DNA from: Stutzerimonas stutzeri
Lineage (GTDB): Bacteria > Pseudomonadota > Gammaproteobacteria > Pseudomonadales > Pseudomonadaceae
NCBI RefSeq assembly: GCF_002890915.1
Contig: NZ_POUT01000001.1
Span: forward strand, 496,001 to 560,000
DNA length: 64,000 nucleotides
Direction: 5' to 3'
Positions within the stretch are counted from its first letter, which is position 1. Each line of letters opens with the position of its first letter. The position numbers were made by a program, and so were the translations under genes. The notes below the pieces were generated by a model. That model searched no databases, was not told the origin of the DNA, and saw nothing but the letters and a program-made list of their open reading frames with translations. Shown in pieces: positions 1-8,812 of the stretch.

Positions 1-150
1 GGCGTAGTGCCAGGCCTGGCGCGCCTGCAGCTGGTTGGCGCTGGCGCGGATCGCCAGCTGCTGGCGCGCCACCATCGCCGCGCTGACCACGGTGACGATG
101 GCCACCACCAGCAGCACGGTGATCAGCGCCACCCCGCGCTGGCGACTCAT
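1..150 (-). CDS. gspK: Type II secretion minor pseudopilin GspK, N-terminal fragment
   Basis: Only the first 50 codons lie in the window; the gene runs off the left edge. The reading starts MSRQRGVALITVLLVVAIV, a short basic leader followed by a hydrophobic segment, as in class III (pseudopilin) signal peptides cleaved by the prepilin peptidase. GspK caps the tip of the pseudopilus together with GspI and GspJ. Its ATG overlaps the gspJ stop codon (ATGA, 147-150), so translation is probably coupled, and the order E-F-G-H-I-J-K matches the xcp operon of Pseudomonas. The position in the operon supports the call more than the short fragment itself does. Confidence 0.8.
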   Translation of the reverse strand, partial: MSRQRGVALITVLLVVAIVTVVSAAMVARQQLAIRASANQLQARQAWHYA

Positions 151-860
151 TGCGGCAGCTCCCCTTCGAACGGCTCGGGCACGCCCTCGGCACCGGGCAG
201 CGCCTGCCGGGCGTCCTGCGGCGCCGGATCGGGCAGGCGCAGCAGGCGTGTGATACGGCCGTAGCGCGGGTGTTCCAGGCTCAGCTCCAGCGCGGCGGGC
301 AGCCGCTCGGCCGCCTCCGCCTGGCCGCCGCGAGCGAAATCGAACGGCGGCCATTCCTCGTGCCACACGGCGTCCTCGTCCAGGTAGCGCAGTTGCAGGC
401 CCTGCACGTTCTCCAGTACCCGCTGCACCCGCGGCTCGCTGTCGACGTCGCGGTCCAGCACCACCCAGTAGACCCGTTCGAGATTGCTCCCGGCCAGCCG
501 CCAGCGCACTCGCTGCAGGTTGGCGCGGCGCAGGCCGGTGGGGTTGCGCCAGCCGGCGCGGGTCAGCTCCAGCAGCGGTGCGCCATCCTCGCCGCCCAAC
601 TGGCCGATGAAGGCGTTGCGTTCGTCGCCGAAGCCGTCGCGGATCGGCCGGCCGATGACCTGTTGCAGGTCGCGCTCGAACGCCCACAGCGCCCGGCTCA
701 GCTCGCGCAGCTGCAGCTCCTGGGCGCGCACCGCCTCGTCGCTGCGCAGCACCGCTTCGAGCATGCGGTAGGTGCCCAGGCCGAGCAGGGCGAACAGGGC
801 GATGGCGATCAGCAGTTCGAGCAGGGTGAAGCCGGCGGCGGCGCGCATGCGTAAGGCCAT
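147..860 (-). CDS. gspJ: Type II secretion minor pseudopilin GspJ
   Basis: A 237-residue pseudopilin. The start was placed at MALRMRAAAGFTLLELLIA because this puts the prepilin peptidase site G/FTLLE about ten residues from the N-terminus; a longer upstream reading would bury it. The E at mature position +5 and the hydrophobic helix that follows are the type IV pilin-like features expected. GspJ forms the tip complex of the pseudopilus with GspI and GspK in the inner membrane and periplasm. The start codon overlaps the gspI stop (TGATG) and the stop overlaps the gspK start (ATGA). Confidence 0.88.
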   Translation of the reverse strand: MALRMRAAAGFTLLELLIAIALFALLGLGTYRMLEAVLRSDEAVRAQELQLRELSRALWAFERDLQQVIGRPIRDGFGDERNAFIGQLGGEDGAPLLELTRAGWRNPTGLRRANLQRVRWRLAGSNLERVYWVVLDRDVDSEPRVQRVLENVQGLQLRYLDEDAVWHEEWPPFDFARGGQAEAAERLPAALELSLEHPRYGRITRLLRLPDPAPQDARQALPGAEGVPEPFEGELPQ

Positions 861-1261
861 CAGCGCACCCCGACGAAGCCGCTGAGCTGGATGACCGCGC
901 GCTCCTGCAGCGGCACGTTGCGCCCGCGCGGCGCCGGCAGCGCGACCCGGACGGTGACGCGCAGCAGGGCGGGGTCGGCGCTGGCCGCGATCTCGCTGAG
1001 CACCTGCCACTGGCGGCCGGCATAGTCGAGTTCCAGCGTTTCGCGGCCGACCGCCGGGGTAACCTGCTGCAGCTGCAGTTCGCTGATGCGGTTGTCGGCG
1101 ATCCAGCCGGCCAGGGTCAGTTCCTCCAGCCGCGCGGCATTGCTCAGGCTGCGTCCGGCGGCGGTGAGCACCACCGCCGCCACGGTGGCGAAGATCGCCA
1201 GCGCCACCAGCACTTCGAGCAGGGTGAAGCCGCGGTCGGCCCTGGCCATAGGTGCTTTCAT
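860..1261 (-). CDS. gspI: Type II secretion minor pseudopilin GspI
   Basis: A 133-residue protein beginning MKAPMARADRGFTLLEVLVA, with a prepilin peptidase motif (G/FTLLE) and a hydrophobic N-terminal helix. The start chosen gives the usual short basic leader. The C-terminal part is small, as in GspI/XcpV proteins that nucleate the pseudopilus tip. It is coupled to gspH by an ATGA overlap at 1258-1261 and to gspJ at 858-862. Assignment to I rather than H or J rests on size and operon order. Confidence 0.87.
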   Translation of the reverse strand: MKAPMARADRGFTLLEVLVALAIFATVAAVVLTAAGRSLSNAARLEELTLAGWIADNRISELQLQQVTPAVGRETLELDYAGRQWQVLSEIAASADPALLRVTVRVALPAPRGRNVPLQERAVIQLSGFVGVR

Positions 1262-1827
1262 CGCCGCTCTCCGAGCGGCTCGGCCTCGGGCAGGCGGAAG
1301 CCGTCGCTGGCGATCAGCCAGACGCTGCCGCCCGGCTTGCGTTCGGACAGGCGCAGGCTGAACGGCGACAGCTCGCCACTGGAAAGGATCAGCAGTTGCG
1401 GCTCCAGCCGCGGCCCCCTGCGCTTCGCCCGTGCGTCGTCGTCGGACAGCCCGGCGCGGTCGTCCGCGCGCTTCGGCGGCGCCAGCAGCACCAGTGGCGT
1501 ACCGTCCAGTGCCAGCTCCAGGCGCATCCACGCCGGCAGCTCGCGCGCCTCGCGCCGCTCGCTCTCCCGCCAGCGCGCCGCAGCCTCGTCGTAGCGCAGC
1601 ACGCGATAGCCTTGGCTGTCGACCAGCAGGCCGTATTCGTGGCTGTCGAGCACCGCCTCATCGCTGAGCACGCCGATCAGCGCGGCGAGGCGCCGGGCTT
1701 CGTCACGTAGTTCGCGCGAAGTGCTGGAGCCGCCGACGCTGAGCACCGCCACGCTGACCAGGATGCCCAGCAGGACGATGACCACCAGCAGCTCGATGAG
1801 GGTGAAGGCGCGGGCGCGGCGCCGCAT
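1258..1827 (-). CDS. gspH: Type II secretion minor pseudopilin GspH
   Basis: A 189-residue pseudopilin starting MRRRARAFTLIELLVVIVLL. The cleavage site here is A/FTLIE rather than G/FTLIE, a tolerated but less common residue at -1. The remainder is a charged globular domain rich in Arg and Asp, longer than many GspH proteins. It follows the major pseudopilin gene gspG by three bases and overlaps gspI by four. Function by family: minor pseudopilin placed below the I-J-K tip of the pseudopilus. Confidence 0.85.
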   Translation of the reverse strand: MRRRARAFTLIELLVVIVLLGILVSVAVLSVGGSSTSRELRDEARRLAALIGVLSDEAVLDSHEYGLLVDSQGYRVLRYDEAAARWRESERREARELPAWMRLELALDGTPLVLLAPPKRADDRAGLSDDDARAKRRGPRLEPQLLILSSGELSPFSLRLSERKPGGSVWLIASDGFRLPEAEPLGERR

Positions 1828-1830
1828 CGG

Positions 1831-2271
1831 TCAGAGGTCCCAGTTGCCGATGTCCGCGTTCAACTCGCTGCCGCCGGGCTTGCCGTCGGCGCCGAAGGAA
1901 TACAGGTCGAACTGGCCCTGGGTGCCCGGCGACAGGTACTGGTAGTCGTTGCCCCAGGGGTCCTGGGGCAGGCGCTTGAGGTAGCCGTCGCGGTTCCAGT
2001 TCTTCGGCTGCGGGGTGCCGGAGGGCTTCTTGACCAGCGCATCCAGCCCCTGCTGGGTGCTCGGATAGGCGAAATTGTCCAGCTTGTACATGTCCAGCGC
2101 GGCGGCGATGGCCTTGATGTCGCCCTTGGCCACGGTGACCTTGGCCTGCTCCGGGCGGCTCATCACCTGCGGCACCACCAGCGCGGCGAGGATGCCGAGG
2201 ATGACCACCACCACCATGATCTCGATAAGGGTGAAGCCGCCCTGGGTGCGGCGTTGCAGTCTTGTTGTCAT
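1831..2271 (-). CDS. gspG: Type II secretion major pseudopilin GspG
   Basis: A 146-residue major pseudopilin. The N-terminus shows a nine-residue basic leader, then GG/FTLIEIMVVVVILGILAA, the hallmark of GspG. The C-terminal half carries the family's DPWGNDY and SFGADGKPGG stretches (calcium-binding loop region). It polymerises into the pseudopilus that pushes exoproteins through the GspD secretin. The gene lies five bases after gspF. This is the most conserved pseudopilin and the call is firm. Confidence 0.95.
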   Translation of the reverse strand: MTTRLQRRTQGGFTLIEIMVVVVILGILAALVVPQVMSRPEQAKVTVAKGDIKAIAAALDMYKLDNFAYPSTQQGLDALVKKPSGTPQPKNWNRDGYLKRLPQDPWGNDYQYLSPGTQGQFDLYSFGADGKPGGSELNADIGNWDL

Positions 2272-2276
2272 GGTCG

Positions 2277-3491
2277 TTAACCCACCAGTTGATTGAGAGA
2301 GAGGATCGGCATCAGGATCGCCAGCACGATGACCAGCACCACCGCCCCCATGAACACCAGCATGAACGGTTCGAACAGGCCGACCAGCAGAGACACCTGG
2401 GCGGCGAGGTCGTTCTCCTGGTTGCGCGCAGTACGCGCCAGCATCTGATCCAGTTCACCGGACTTCTCCCCGCTGGCGATCATGTGCAGCATCATCGGCG
2501 GGAATTCGCCGGTGGCCTCCAGCGCACGGGTCAGGCTGCTGCCCTCGCGCACCTTCTGCGCGGCCTCGACCACTCGCTCGCGGATGCGTCGGTTGGCGAT
2601 CACCGCGGCGGCGATGGACAGTGCCTCCACCAGCGGCACGCCGCTCTTGGTGAGGATCGCCAGGGTCGAGGCGAAGCGCGCGGTGTTGGTCGCCCGGCTC
2701 AGCCGGCCGATCAGCGGCAGGCGCAGGATGAAGGCATGCCAGCGCAGGCGCAGCGTCTCGTCGCGCAGCGCTGCGCGCATCGCCAGTGCGGCACCGATGC
2801 CGCCGAGCAGGATCAGCCAGCCCCAGTCCTTGACCAGGTCGCTGCTGGCGATCAGCCCGCGGGTCAGCACCGGCAGCTCCTGGCCGGTGTTGACGAATAC
2901 CTTGACCACGTCGGGCACCACGTAGCCGAGCAGCAGCACGACGATGGCCAGCGAGGCGACCAGCAGGATCACCGGATAGAGCAGCGCCAGCTGGATCTTC
3001 TGCCGCGACTGCTGGCGCTGGTCGGTGTAGTCGGCGAGCTGGTCGAGCACCAGCCCGAGATGGCCGGCGTGCTCGCCGGCCGCCACGGTAGCGCGGTACA
3101 GCTCGGGAAACGCCGACGGATACTCGCGCAGCGCCGCCGCCAGGCTGTGGCCCTCCATCACCCGTGCGCGCACCGCCAGCAGCATCGACTTGATCTTCGC
3201 CGAGGTGGATTGGGCCGCCGCGGCGCGCAGGGCTTCCTCGATGGGCAGCGCGGCCTGCACCAGGGTCGCCAGCTGCCGGGTGACCAGCGCCAGGTCGCGC
3301 GCCGAGAGGCCACGGCCGAAGCCGAAACCGCCGTGGCCGGCATCCTCCTTGGACTTGGCCTGCTTCACCTCCAGCGGCGCCCATTGCCGGTCGCGCAGCA
3401 GCTGGCGCGCCTGGCGCGGGCTGTCGGCCTCGATCAGGCCCTTCTGCTGGCGCCCGCGCGGATCGAGGGCGATGTATTCGAAGGCGGCCAT
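2277..3491 (-). CDS. gspF: Type II secretion inner membrane platform protein GspF
   Basis: A 404-residue polytopic inner membrane protein with the two repeated T2SSF domains of the GspF/PilC family. The N-terminus (MAAFEYIALDPRGRQQKG) is typical. Hydrophobic segments lie in the middle (LALLYPVILLVASLAIVVLL) and at the C-terminus (FMLVFMGAVVLVIVLAILMP). GspF links the GspE ATPase to the pseudopilins. In Pseudomonas, xcpR and xcpS are usually packed tightly, but here about 276 bases with REP-like palindromes separate gspE from gspF, so separate expression is possible. Confidence 0.95.
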   Translation of the reverse strand: MAAFEYIALDPRGRQQKGLIEADSPRQARQLLRDRQWAPLEVKQAKSKEDAGHGGFGFGRGLSARDLALVTRQLATLVQAALPIEEALRAAAAQSTSAKIKSMLLAVRARVMEGHSLAAALREYPSAFPELYRATVAAGEHAGHLGLVLDQLADYTDQRQQSRQKIQLALLYPVILLVASLAIVVLLLGYVVPDVVKVFVNTGQELPVLTRGLIASSDLVKDWGWLILLGGIGAALAMRAALRDETLRLRWHAFILRLPLIGRLSRATNTARFASTLAILTKSGVPLVEALSIAAAVIANRRIRERVVEAAQKVREGSSLTRALEATGEFPPMMLHMIASGEKSGELDQMLARTARNQENDLAAQVSLLVGLFEPFMLVFMGAVVLVIVLAILMPILSLNQLVG

Positions 3492-3570
3492 CAGGCACGC
3501 TCCCCACCACGGGATGGACGTCTCGTGGCCCGATCGCGGCCAACGCCGCTCCTACAGGGTCCGTGCCGTC

Positions 3571-3640
3571 GTAGGGCGGGTTGCAACCCGCCGATACGGA
3601 GCCGGCATCCCGCATAGCCGGCGGGTTGCACCCGCCCTAC
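3571..3640. repeat. REP-like inverted repeat between gspE and gspF
   Basis: Two arms, GTAGGGCGGGTTGCAACCCG at the left and its near reverse complement ending in CACCCGCCCTAC at the right, can form a large hairpin, and each arm also has internal dyad symmetry. Such GTAGGGCGGG elements are scattered between genes in many Pseudomonas genomes. Further palindromic tracts flank it: a Pseudomonas REP-like element around 3520-3560 ending CTCCTACAG, and a GTAGGTTGGG element near 3676-3712. Together they fill the gspE-gspF gap. Confidence 0.75.
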
Positions 3641-3767
3641 GCGCTCGCCGGCGCGATGAATGGTCGGGGTAGCCGGTAGGTTGGGTTGAGCCGCTTGCGG
3701 CGAAGCCCAACAGTGCCGAGGAGAGGCAGGCGCGAGCGCATCGTGCCAGGCCCCGCCGCCGCGCAGT

Positions 3768-5282
3768 TCATTCCTCACGGGTCACCCGCAGCACTTCCTC
3801 GATGGTGGTCACGCCCTCGCGGACCTTGCGCAGGCCGTCGTCGCGGATGCTCGGGCCGAGCAGGCGGGCATGGCGCAGCATGTCCTGCTCGCTGGCGCGG
3901 GTGTGGACCATGCTGCGCAGGGCGTCGTCGAAGATCACCAGTTCGTAGATGCCGGTGCGCCCGCGATAGCCGAGGCCGCGACACTGCTCGCAGCCTTCGG
4001 CGTGGTACAGCGTCGGCGCCTCGGCCGGGCTGACGCCGAACAACGCGCATTCGGCGGCGTCGGCGACGTAGGCCCGCTTGCAGTCGTGGCACAGCACCCG
4101 CACCAGGCGCTGGGCCAGCACGCCGAGCAGCGACGAGGAGATCAGGAACGGCTCGACGCCCATGTCCACCAGTCGCGTGACCGCGCCGATGGCGCTGTTG
4201 GTGTGCAGGGTAGAGAGCACCAGGTGGCCGGTCAGCGAGGCCTGCACCGCCATGTCGGCGGTCTCCTGATCGCGGATCTCGCCGACCATCACCACGTCCG
4301 GGTCCTGGCGCAGGATGGCGCGCAGGCCGCGGGCGAAGGTCATGTCGACCTTGGTGTTGACCTGGGTCTGGCCGATGCCTTCGAGGTGATACTCGATGGG
4401 GTCCTCGACGGTGAGGATGTTGCGCGTGCGGTCGTTGAGGGTGGTCAGCGCGGCATAGAGCGTGGTGGTCTTGCCCGAGCCGGTGGGGCCGGTGACCAGG
4501 ATGATGCCGTGGGGCTTCTTCACCGCCTGCTCCAGCTGCCGCCGGTCGTGCTCGCTCATGCCCAGGTGGCGCAGGGTCAGGCGCCCGGCCTGCTTGTCGA
4601 GCAGGCGCAGCACCACGCGCTCGCCGTTGGCCGAAGGCAGGGTGGAGACGCGGATGTCCACCTCGCGCCCGCCGACCCGCAGCGAGATGCGGCCATCCTG
4701 CGGGACGCGCTTCTCGGCGATGTCCAGCCGCGCCATGACCTTGATCCGCGACACCAAGAGCGCCGCCAGCTCGCGCTTGGGCTGCACCACCTCGCGGAGG
4801 ATGCCGTCGACGCGGAAGCGGATCACCAGGCGCTTCTCGAAGGTCTCGATATGGATGTCCGAGGCGTTCTCGGCGATCGCTTCGCCGAGGATGGCGTTGA
4901 TCAGGCGGATGATCGGCGCGTCGTCCTCCTGCTCCAGCAGATCCTCGGTCTCCTGGATCTGCTCGGCGAGGCTGGCCAGGTCCAGCTCGTTGCCCAGCCC
5001 CTCGACCATCAGCATCGCCGCCGACGAGTCGTGCTGGTAGGCCGCGCCGAGCGCCTGGTCGAACTCGTCCGGGGGCAGCCACTGCAACGGCAGCGACGTG
5101 CCGGCGAGGCGCTGGGCTTCCTGCAGTGCGGTCAGTGCCGCGCCCTCGCGCAGGGCCAGGCGCAACTCGCCGCCGCGCTCCAGCAGGATCACGCCGTGGC
5201 GGCGGGCGAAGGCGAACGGCAGGCGACGCTGGGCCGGCGGCTCCAGCAGCGCGGTCATCTCGTTCACGTCAAGCTCGGGCAT
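3768..5282 (-). CDS. gspE: Type II secretion assembly ATPase GspE
   Basis: A 504-residue cytoplasmic ATPase powering pseudopilus assembly. Visible features: an N-terminal GspE/XcpR domain ([11 protein letters not shown] near residue 21), Walker A GPTGSGKT at 265-272, Asp box [16 protein letters not shown] near 292-307, Walker B-like [15 protein letters not shown] at about 324-338, and His box [12 protein letters not shown] at about 351-362. A zinc-binding tetracysteine, CHDC (398-401) and CEQC (431-434), separates GspE from PilT. It is probably the first gene of the operon. XcpP/XcpQ homologues are not upstream, so the secretin genes lie elsewhere. Confidence 0.95.
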   Translation of the reverse strand: MPELDVNEMTALLEPPAQRRLPFAFARRHGVILLERGGELRLALREGAALTALQEAQRLAGTSLPLQWLPPDEFDQALGAAYQHDSSAAMLMVEGLGNELDLASLAEQIQETEDLLEQEDDAPIIRLINAILGEAIAENASDIHIETFEKRLVIRFRVDGILREVVQPKRELAALLVSRIKVMARLDIAEKRVPQDGRISLRVGGREVDIRVSTLPSANGERVVLRLLDKQAGRLTLRHLGMSEHDRRQLEQAVKKPHGIILVTGPTGSGKTTTLYAALTTLNDRTRNILTVEDPIEYHLEGIGQTQVNTKVDMTFARGLRAILRQDPDVVMVGEIRDQETADMAVQASLTGHLVLSTLHTNSAIGAVTRLVDMGVEPFLISSSLLGVLAQRLVRVLCHDCKRAYVADAAECALFGVSPAEAPTLYHAEGCEQCRGLGYRGRTGIYELVIFDDALRSMVHTRASEQDMLRHARLLGPSIRDDGLRKVREGVTTIEEVLRVTREE

Positions 5283-5806
5283 GGTGCAGCTCCAGCGGGC
5301 GATGCGCAGCGACCCGACGCCACCACGCTCGAAACACTCCGGACAGGCATATCCAACCCAGTTGGACTACAAGGATTGAATGACATTTCAACGGTTGCGC
5401 TTTTCTGCGCAAGCGCACGGCCACCCGGCACCAAGGTCGAACATGGCCGGCACCGCTGACGAATACCGCATCGATGGCAGGTCATTCATGATCCATGCGG
5501 ATGAACGACTTGCCGAAAGCCATTCGCTCGGCGCGAGCCCAAGGTATGCGCCGGCTGCAGAGCCATGCGCGAACCAGGTGGTCATGCGCCGACCATCGAA
5601 CCAAATACAATCGTTTGATTGAAACAGTTGTTTGATTTTTTCCGGGCTTGCAGAATGCCGCGCTGTAGTCGGTTTCTTTCGGCACTACAAGAAGGTCGCT
5701 TCGCCGTTTCGAACCCCGCCCGCCAGAGTAGCGCGCGGGTGAAAAACGCTCGTCAGAGCCGCGGATCAGCGTGCTCTGGTCAAGATCATGCAGGAGAACA
5801 ACAACA
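5283..5806. other. Gene-free stretch between gspE and pntAA
   Basis: About 520 bases between two divergent operons. No reading frame here has convincing coding character. It must hold the promoters of gspE and pntAA. Around 5600-5640 it becomes AT-rich and contains overlapping symmetric elements, listed separately. A ribosome binding site (CAGGAG) sits at 5791-5796, eleven bases before the pntAA ATG. Confidence 0.6.
5608..5634. promoter_or_regulatory. Candidate TetR-type/PsrA-like operator upstream of pntAA
   Basis: Two overlapping dyads occur: CAATC-GTTT-GATTG at 5608-5621 and GAAAC-AGTT-GTTTG at 5621-5634. The second fits the published Pseudomonas PsrA consensus (G/C)AAAC-N2-4-GTTT(G/C). 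The site is about 175 bases upstream of the pntAA start. The match is by eye; no regulator gene lies nearby to confirm it. Confidence 0.4.
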
Positions 5807-6928
5807 ATGCACATCGGTGTTCCTCTCGAAACCCAGGCCAGGGAAACGCGGGTTGCCGCGACCCCGGAAACCGTCAAGAAACTGATCGGCCAAGGGCATC
5901 GGGTGACGCTGCAAAGCGGCGCCGGCTTGCTGTCCAGCGTGCCGGACAGCGCCTATGAAGCCGTCGGCGCGGCCATCGGCGACGCCGCCGCAGCGCTGGC
6001 CGCCGAGGTGGTGCTCAAGGTCAACGCGCCGAACGAGGCCGAGCTGGCGCAGATGCAGCCCGGCGCGGTGCTGCTCGGCATGCTCGAGCCGTTCGACGAT
6101 GCCGGCATCGCACGCATGGCCGCACGCGGCATCACCGCCTTCGCCCTCGAGGCGGCGCCGCGCACCTCCCGTGCGCAGAGCCTGGACGTGCTCTCCTCGC
6201 AGGCCAACATCGCCGGCTACAAGGCGGTGCTGCTCGCCGCCCATCACTATCCGCGCTTCATGCCGATGCTGATGACCGCCGCCGGTACGGTGAAGGCCGC
6301 CCGCGTGCTGATCCTCGGTGCCGGTGTCGCCGGGCTGCAGGCCATCGCCACGGCCAAGCGCCTGGGCGCGGTGATCGAAGCCTCGGACGTGCGCCCGGCG
6401 GTGAAGGAACAGATCGAGTCGCTCGGCGCGAAGTTCATCGACGTGCCCTACGAGACCGACGAGGAACGCGAGTGCGCCGAGGGCGTCGGCGGTTACGCGC
6501 GGCCGATGCCGGCCTCGTGGATGGCGCGCCAGGCGCAGGCGGTGCACCAGCGCGCGCTGCAGGCCGACATCGTCATCACCACCGCGCTGATCCCGGGCCG
6601 CAAGGCGCCGGTGCTGCTGCAGGAGGAGACGGTGCGACAGATGAAACCGGGCTCGGTGGTGATCGACATGGCCGCCTCGCATGGCGGCAACTGCCCGCTG
6701 TCGGTGGTCGACCAGGTAGTGGTCGACCACGGCGTGACCCTGGTCGGCTACAGCAACCTGGCGACCTGGGTGCCGGCCGATGCCTCGGCGCTCTACGCCC
6801 GCAACCTGCTGGATTTCCTCAAGCTGGTCATCGACAAGGACGGCCAGTTCCAGCTCAACCTCGAAGACGACATCGTCCGCGCGTGCCTGATGTGCCGCGA
6901 CGGCCAGGTCGTGCGCAGCAACGCTTAA
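5807..6928 (+). CDS. pntAA: Proton-translocating NAD(P) transhydrogenase subunit alpha part 1 (PntAA)
   Basis: A 373-residue cytosolic NAD(H)-binding subunit (domain I) of the transhydrogenase that moves hydride between NADH and NADP+ coupled to proton flow. The start [20 protein letters not shown] was chosen over an in-frame codon 36 bases earlier because it is preceded by CAGGAG and begins as the family does. The Rossmann motif [21 protein letters not shown] is visible mid-protein, followed by EASDVRP. The alpha subunit is split in two (PntAA and PntAB), as in Pseudomonas and Rhodospirillum and unlike the single PntA of E. coli. Confidence 0.95.
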   Translation: MHIGVPLETQARETRVAATPETVKKLIGQGHRVTLQSGAGLLSSVPDSAYEAVGAAIGDAAAALAAEVVLKVNAPNEAELAQMQPGAVLLGMLEPFDDAGIARMAARGITAFALEAAPRTSRAQSLDVLSSQANIAGYKAVLLAAHHYPRFMPMLMTAAGTVKAARVLILGAGVAGLQAIATAKRLGAVIEASDVRPAVKEQIESLGAKFIDVPYETDEERECAEGVGGYARPMPASWMARQAQAVHQRALQADIVITTALIPGRKAPVLLQEETVRQMKPGSVVIDMAASHGGNCPLSVVDQVVVDHGVTLVGYSNLATWVPADASALYARNLLDFLKLVIDKDGQFQLNLEDDIVRACLMCRDGQVVRSNA

Positions 6929-6941
6929 GGGAGACGCGACC

Positions 6942-7259
6942 ATGGACCTGATTTCCGACGGCATCTACAACCTGATCATCTTCGTGCTGGCGATCTACGT
7001 CGGCTACCACGTGGTCTGGAACGTCACCCCGGCGCTGCACACGCCGCTGATGGCGGTCACCAACGCGATCTCGGCGATCGTCATCGTCGGCGCCATGCTG
7101 GCCGCCGCGCTCACCGTCACCCCGCTGGGCAAGGCCATGGGCACCCTGGCCGTGGCGCTGGCGGCGGTCAACGTGTTCGGTGGCTTCCTGGTCACCCGGC
7201 GGATGCTGGAAATGTTCAAGAAGAAGGACCGCAGCGCGGCCAAGGCGGAGGCCAAGTAA
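6942..7259 (+). CDS. pntAB: NAD(P) transhydrogenase subunit alpha part 2 (PntAB)
   Basis: A 105-residue membrane subunit with about three transmembrane helices ([52 protein letters not shown]) and a basic C-terminal tail. It supplies part of domain II, the proton channel. It lies 13 bases after pntAA with GGGAGA before its ATG and 3 bases before pntB, so the three genes form one operon. Confidence 0.95.
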   Translation: MDLISDGIYNLIIFVLAIYVGYHVVWNVTPALHTPLMAVTNAISAIVIVGAMLAAALTVTPLGKAMGTLAVALAAVNVFGGFLVTRRMLEMFKKKDRSAAKAEAK

Positions 7260-7262
7260 GCC

Positions 7263-8699
7263 ATGAGCATGAACCTGATCACCCTGCTCTACCTCGTCGC
7301 CTCGGTGTGCTTCATCCAGGCGCTCAAGGGCCTGTCGCACCCGACCAGCTCGCGGCGCGGCAACGTCTTCGGCATGCTCGGCATGGCCATCGCCGTGCTG
7401 ACCACGGTCGGCCTGATCTTCAAGCTCGGCAGCGAACTGGCCGGCACCGGCATCGGCTACGTGATCGTCGGCCTGCTGCTCGGCGGCAGCGTCGGCACCG
7501 TCATGGCCAAGCGCGTGGAAATGACCAAGATGCCCGAGCTGGTCGCCTTCATGCACAGCATGATCGGCCTGGCGGCGGTGTTCATCGCCATCGCCGCAGT
7601 CGTCGAGCCGCAGTCGTTGGGCATCGTCGAGCACATGGGCTACGCGATTCCCACCGGCAACCGCCTGGAGCTGTTCCTCGGCGCGGCCATCGGTGCCATC
7701 ACCTTCTCCGGTTCGGTGATCGCCTTCGGCAAGCTGTCCGGAAAATACAAGTTCCGCCTGTTCCAGGGCGCGCCGGTGGTGTTCCAGGGCCAGCACCTGC
7801 TCAACCTGGCCGTCGGCCTGGCGATCGTCGGCCTCGGCCTGGTCTACACCTTCACCGGCAATATCCCGGCGTTCGCCCTGCTGGTGGCGCTAGCCTTCGT
7901 CATCGGCGTGCTGATCATCATCCCCATCGGCGGTGCCGACATGCCGGTAGTGGTGTCGATGCTCAACAGCTACTCGGGCTGGGCGGCGGCCGGTATCGGC
8001 TTCTCGTTGAACAACTCGATGCTGATCATCGCCGGCTCGCTGGTCGGCTCCTCCGGCGCGATCCTCTCGTACATCATGTGCAAGGCGATGAACCGCTCGT
8101 TCTTCAACGTGATCCTCGGCGGCTTCGGCGCCAGCGCCGATGCCGGCGGCCCGGCCGGTGCGCAACAGGAACGCAACGTGAAGTCCGGCTCCTCGGACGA
8201 CGCCGCCTTCCTGCTGACCAACGCCGACACGGTGATCATCGTCCCCGGCTACGGCCTGGCGGTGGCCCGCGCGCAGCACGCGCTGATGGAACTGGCGGAG
8301 AAGCTGACGCACCTGGGCGTGACCGTGAAGTATGCGATCCACCCGGTGGCGGGGCGCATGCCGGGGCATATGAACGTGCTGCTGGCCGAGGCCGAGGTGC
8401 CCTACGAGCAGGTCTTCGAGATGGAGGACATCAATGCCGAGTTCGGCCAGGCCGACGTGGTGCTGGTGCTGGGCGCCAACGACGTGGTCAACCCGGCGGC
8501 GAAGACCGACCCGAAGTCGCCGATCGCCGGCATGCCGATCCTCGAGGCGTACAAGGCCAAGACGGTGATCGTCAACAAGCGCTCCATGGCCAGCGGCTAC
8601 GCGGGCCTCGACAACGAGCTGTTCTACATGGACAAGACCATGATGGTCTTCGGCGACGCCAAGAAGGTCGTCGAGGACATGGTCAAGGCGGTGGAGTGA
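7263..8699 (+). CDS. pntB: NAD(P) transhydrogenase subunit beta (PntB)
   Basis: A 478-residue integral membrane protein. The first roughly 280 residues contain repeated hydrophobic helices forming the rest of the proton channel. The C-terminal domain III binds NADP(H), with the signature IIVPGYGLAVARAQH and the RMPGHMNVLLAEAEVPY and VLGANDVVNPAA stretches. It completes the transhydrogenase, which supplies NADPH for biosynthesis and redox defence. It ends 24 bases before a strong rho-independent terminator. Confidence 0.96.
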   Translation: MSMNLITLLYLVASVCFIQALKGLSHPTSSRRGNVFGMLGMAIAVLTTVGLIFKLGSELAGTGIGYVIVGLLLGGSVGTVMAKRVEMTKMPELVAFMHSMIGLAAVFIAIAAVVEPQSLGIVEHMGYAIPTGNRLELFLGAAIGAITFSGSVIAFGKLSGKYKFRLFQGAPVVFQGQHLLNLAVGLAIVGLGLVYTFTGNIPAFALLVALAFVIGVLIIIPIGGADMPVVVSMLNSYSGWAAAGIGFSLNNSMLIIAGSLVGSSGAILSYIMCKAMNRSFFNVILGGFGASADAGGPAGAQQERNVKSGSSDDAAFLLTNADTVIIVPGYGLAVARAQHALMELAEKLTHLGVTVKYAIHPVAGRMPGHMNVLLAEAEVPYEQVFEMEDINAEFGQADVVLVLGANDVVNPAAKTDPKSPIAGMPILEAYKAKTVIVNKRSMASGYAGLDNELFYMDKTMMVFGDAKKVVEDMVKAVE

Positions 8700-8722
8700 T
8701 CCCTTACCCGCGCTGAAGCGAG

Positions 8723-8757
8723 AACCCCCTCCCGGCCGCGCCGTGAGGGGTTTTTTT
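8723..8757 (+). terminator. Rho-independent terminator of the pnt operon
   Basis: AACCCCCTC pairs with GAGGGGTT across a short GC-rich loop and is followed by seven T residues. It sits directly after the pntB stop codon. Confidence 0.9.
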
Positions 8758-8812
8758 CGCTGCGCCGCCCGTGCCTGCGCGGCGGCTTTGGCCTGGTGCG
8801 GGACAGGGTGCT

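Noticed and set aside
5482..5877. A 131-codon frame on the minus strand between gspE and pntAA
   Set aside because: It overlaps the pntAA start, has no ribosome binding site and no recognisable motif; the region looks like divergent promoter DNA.
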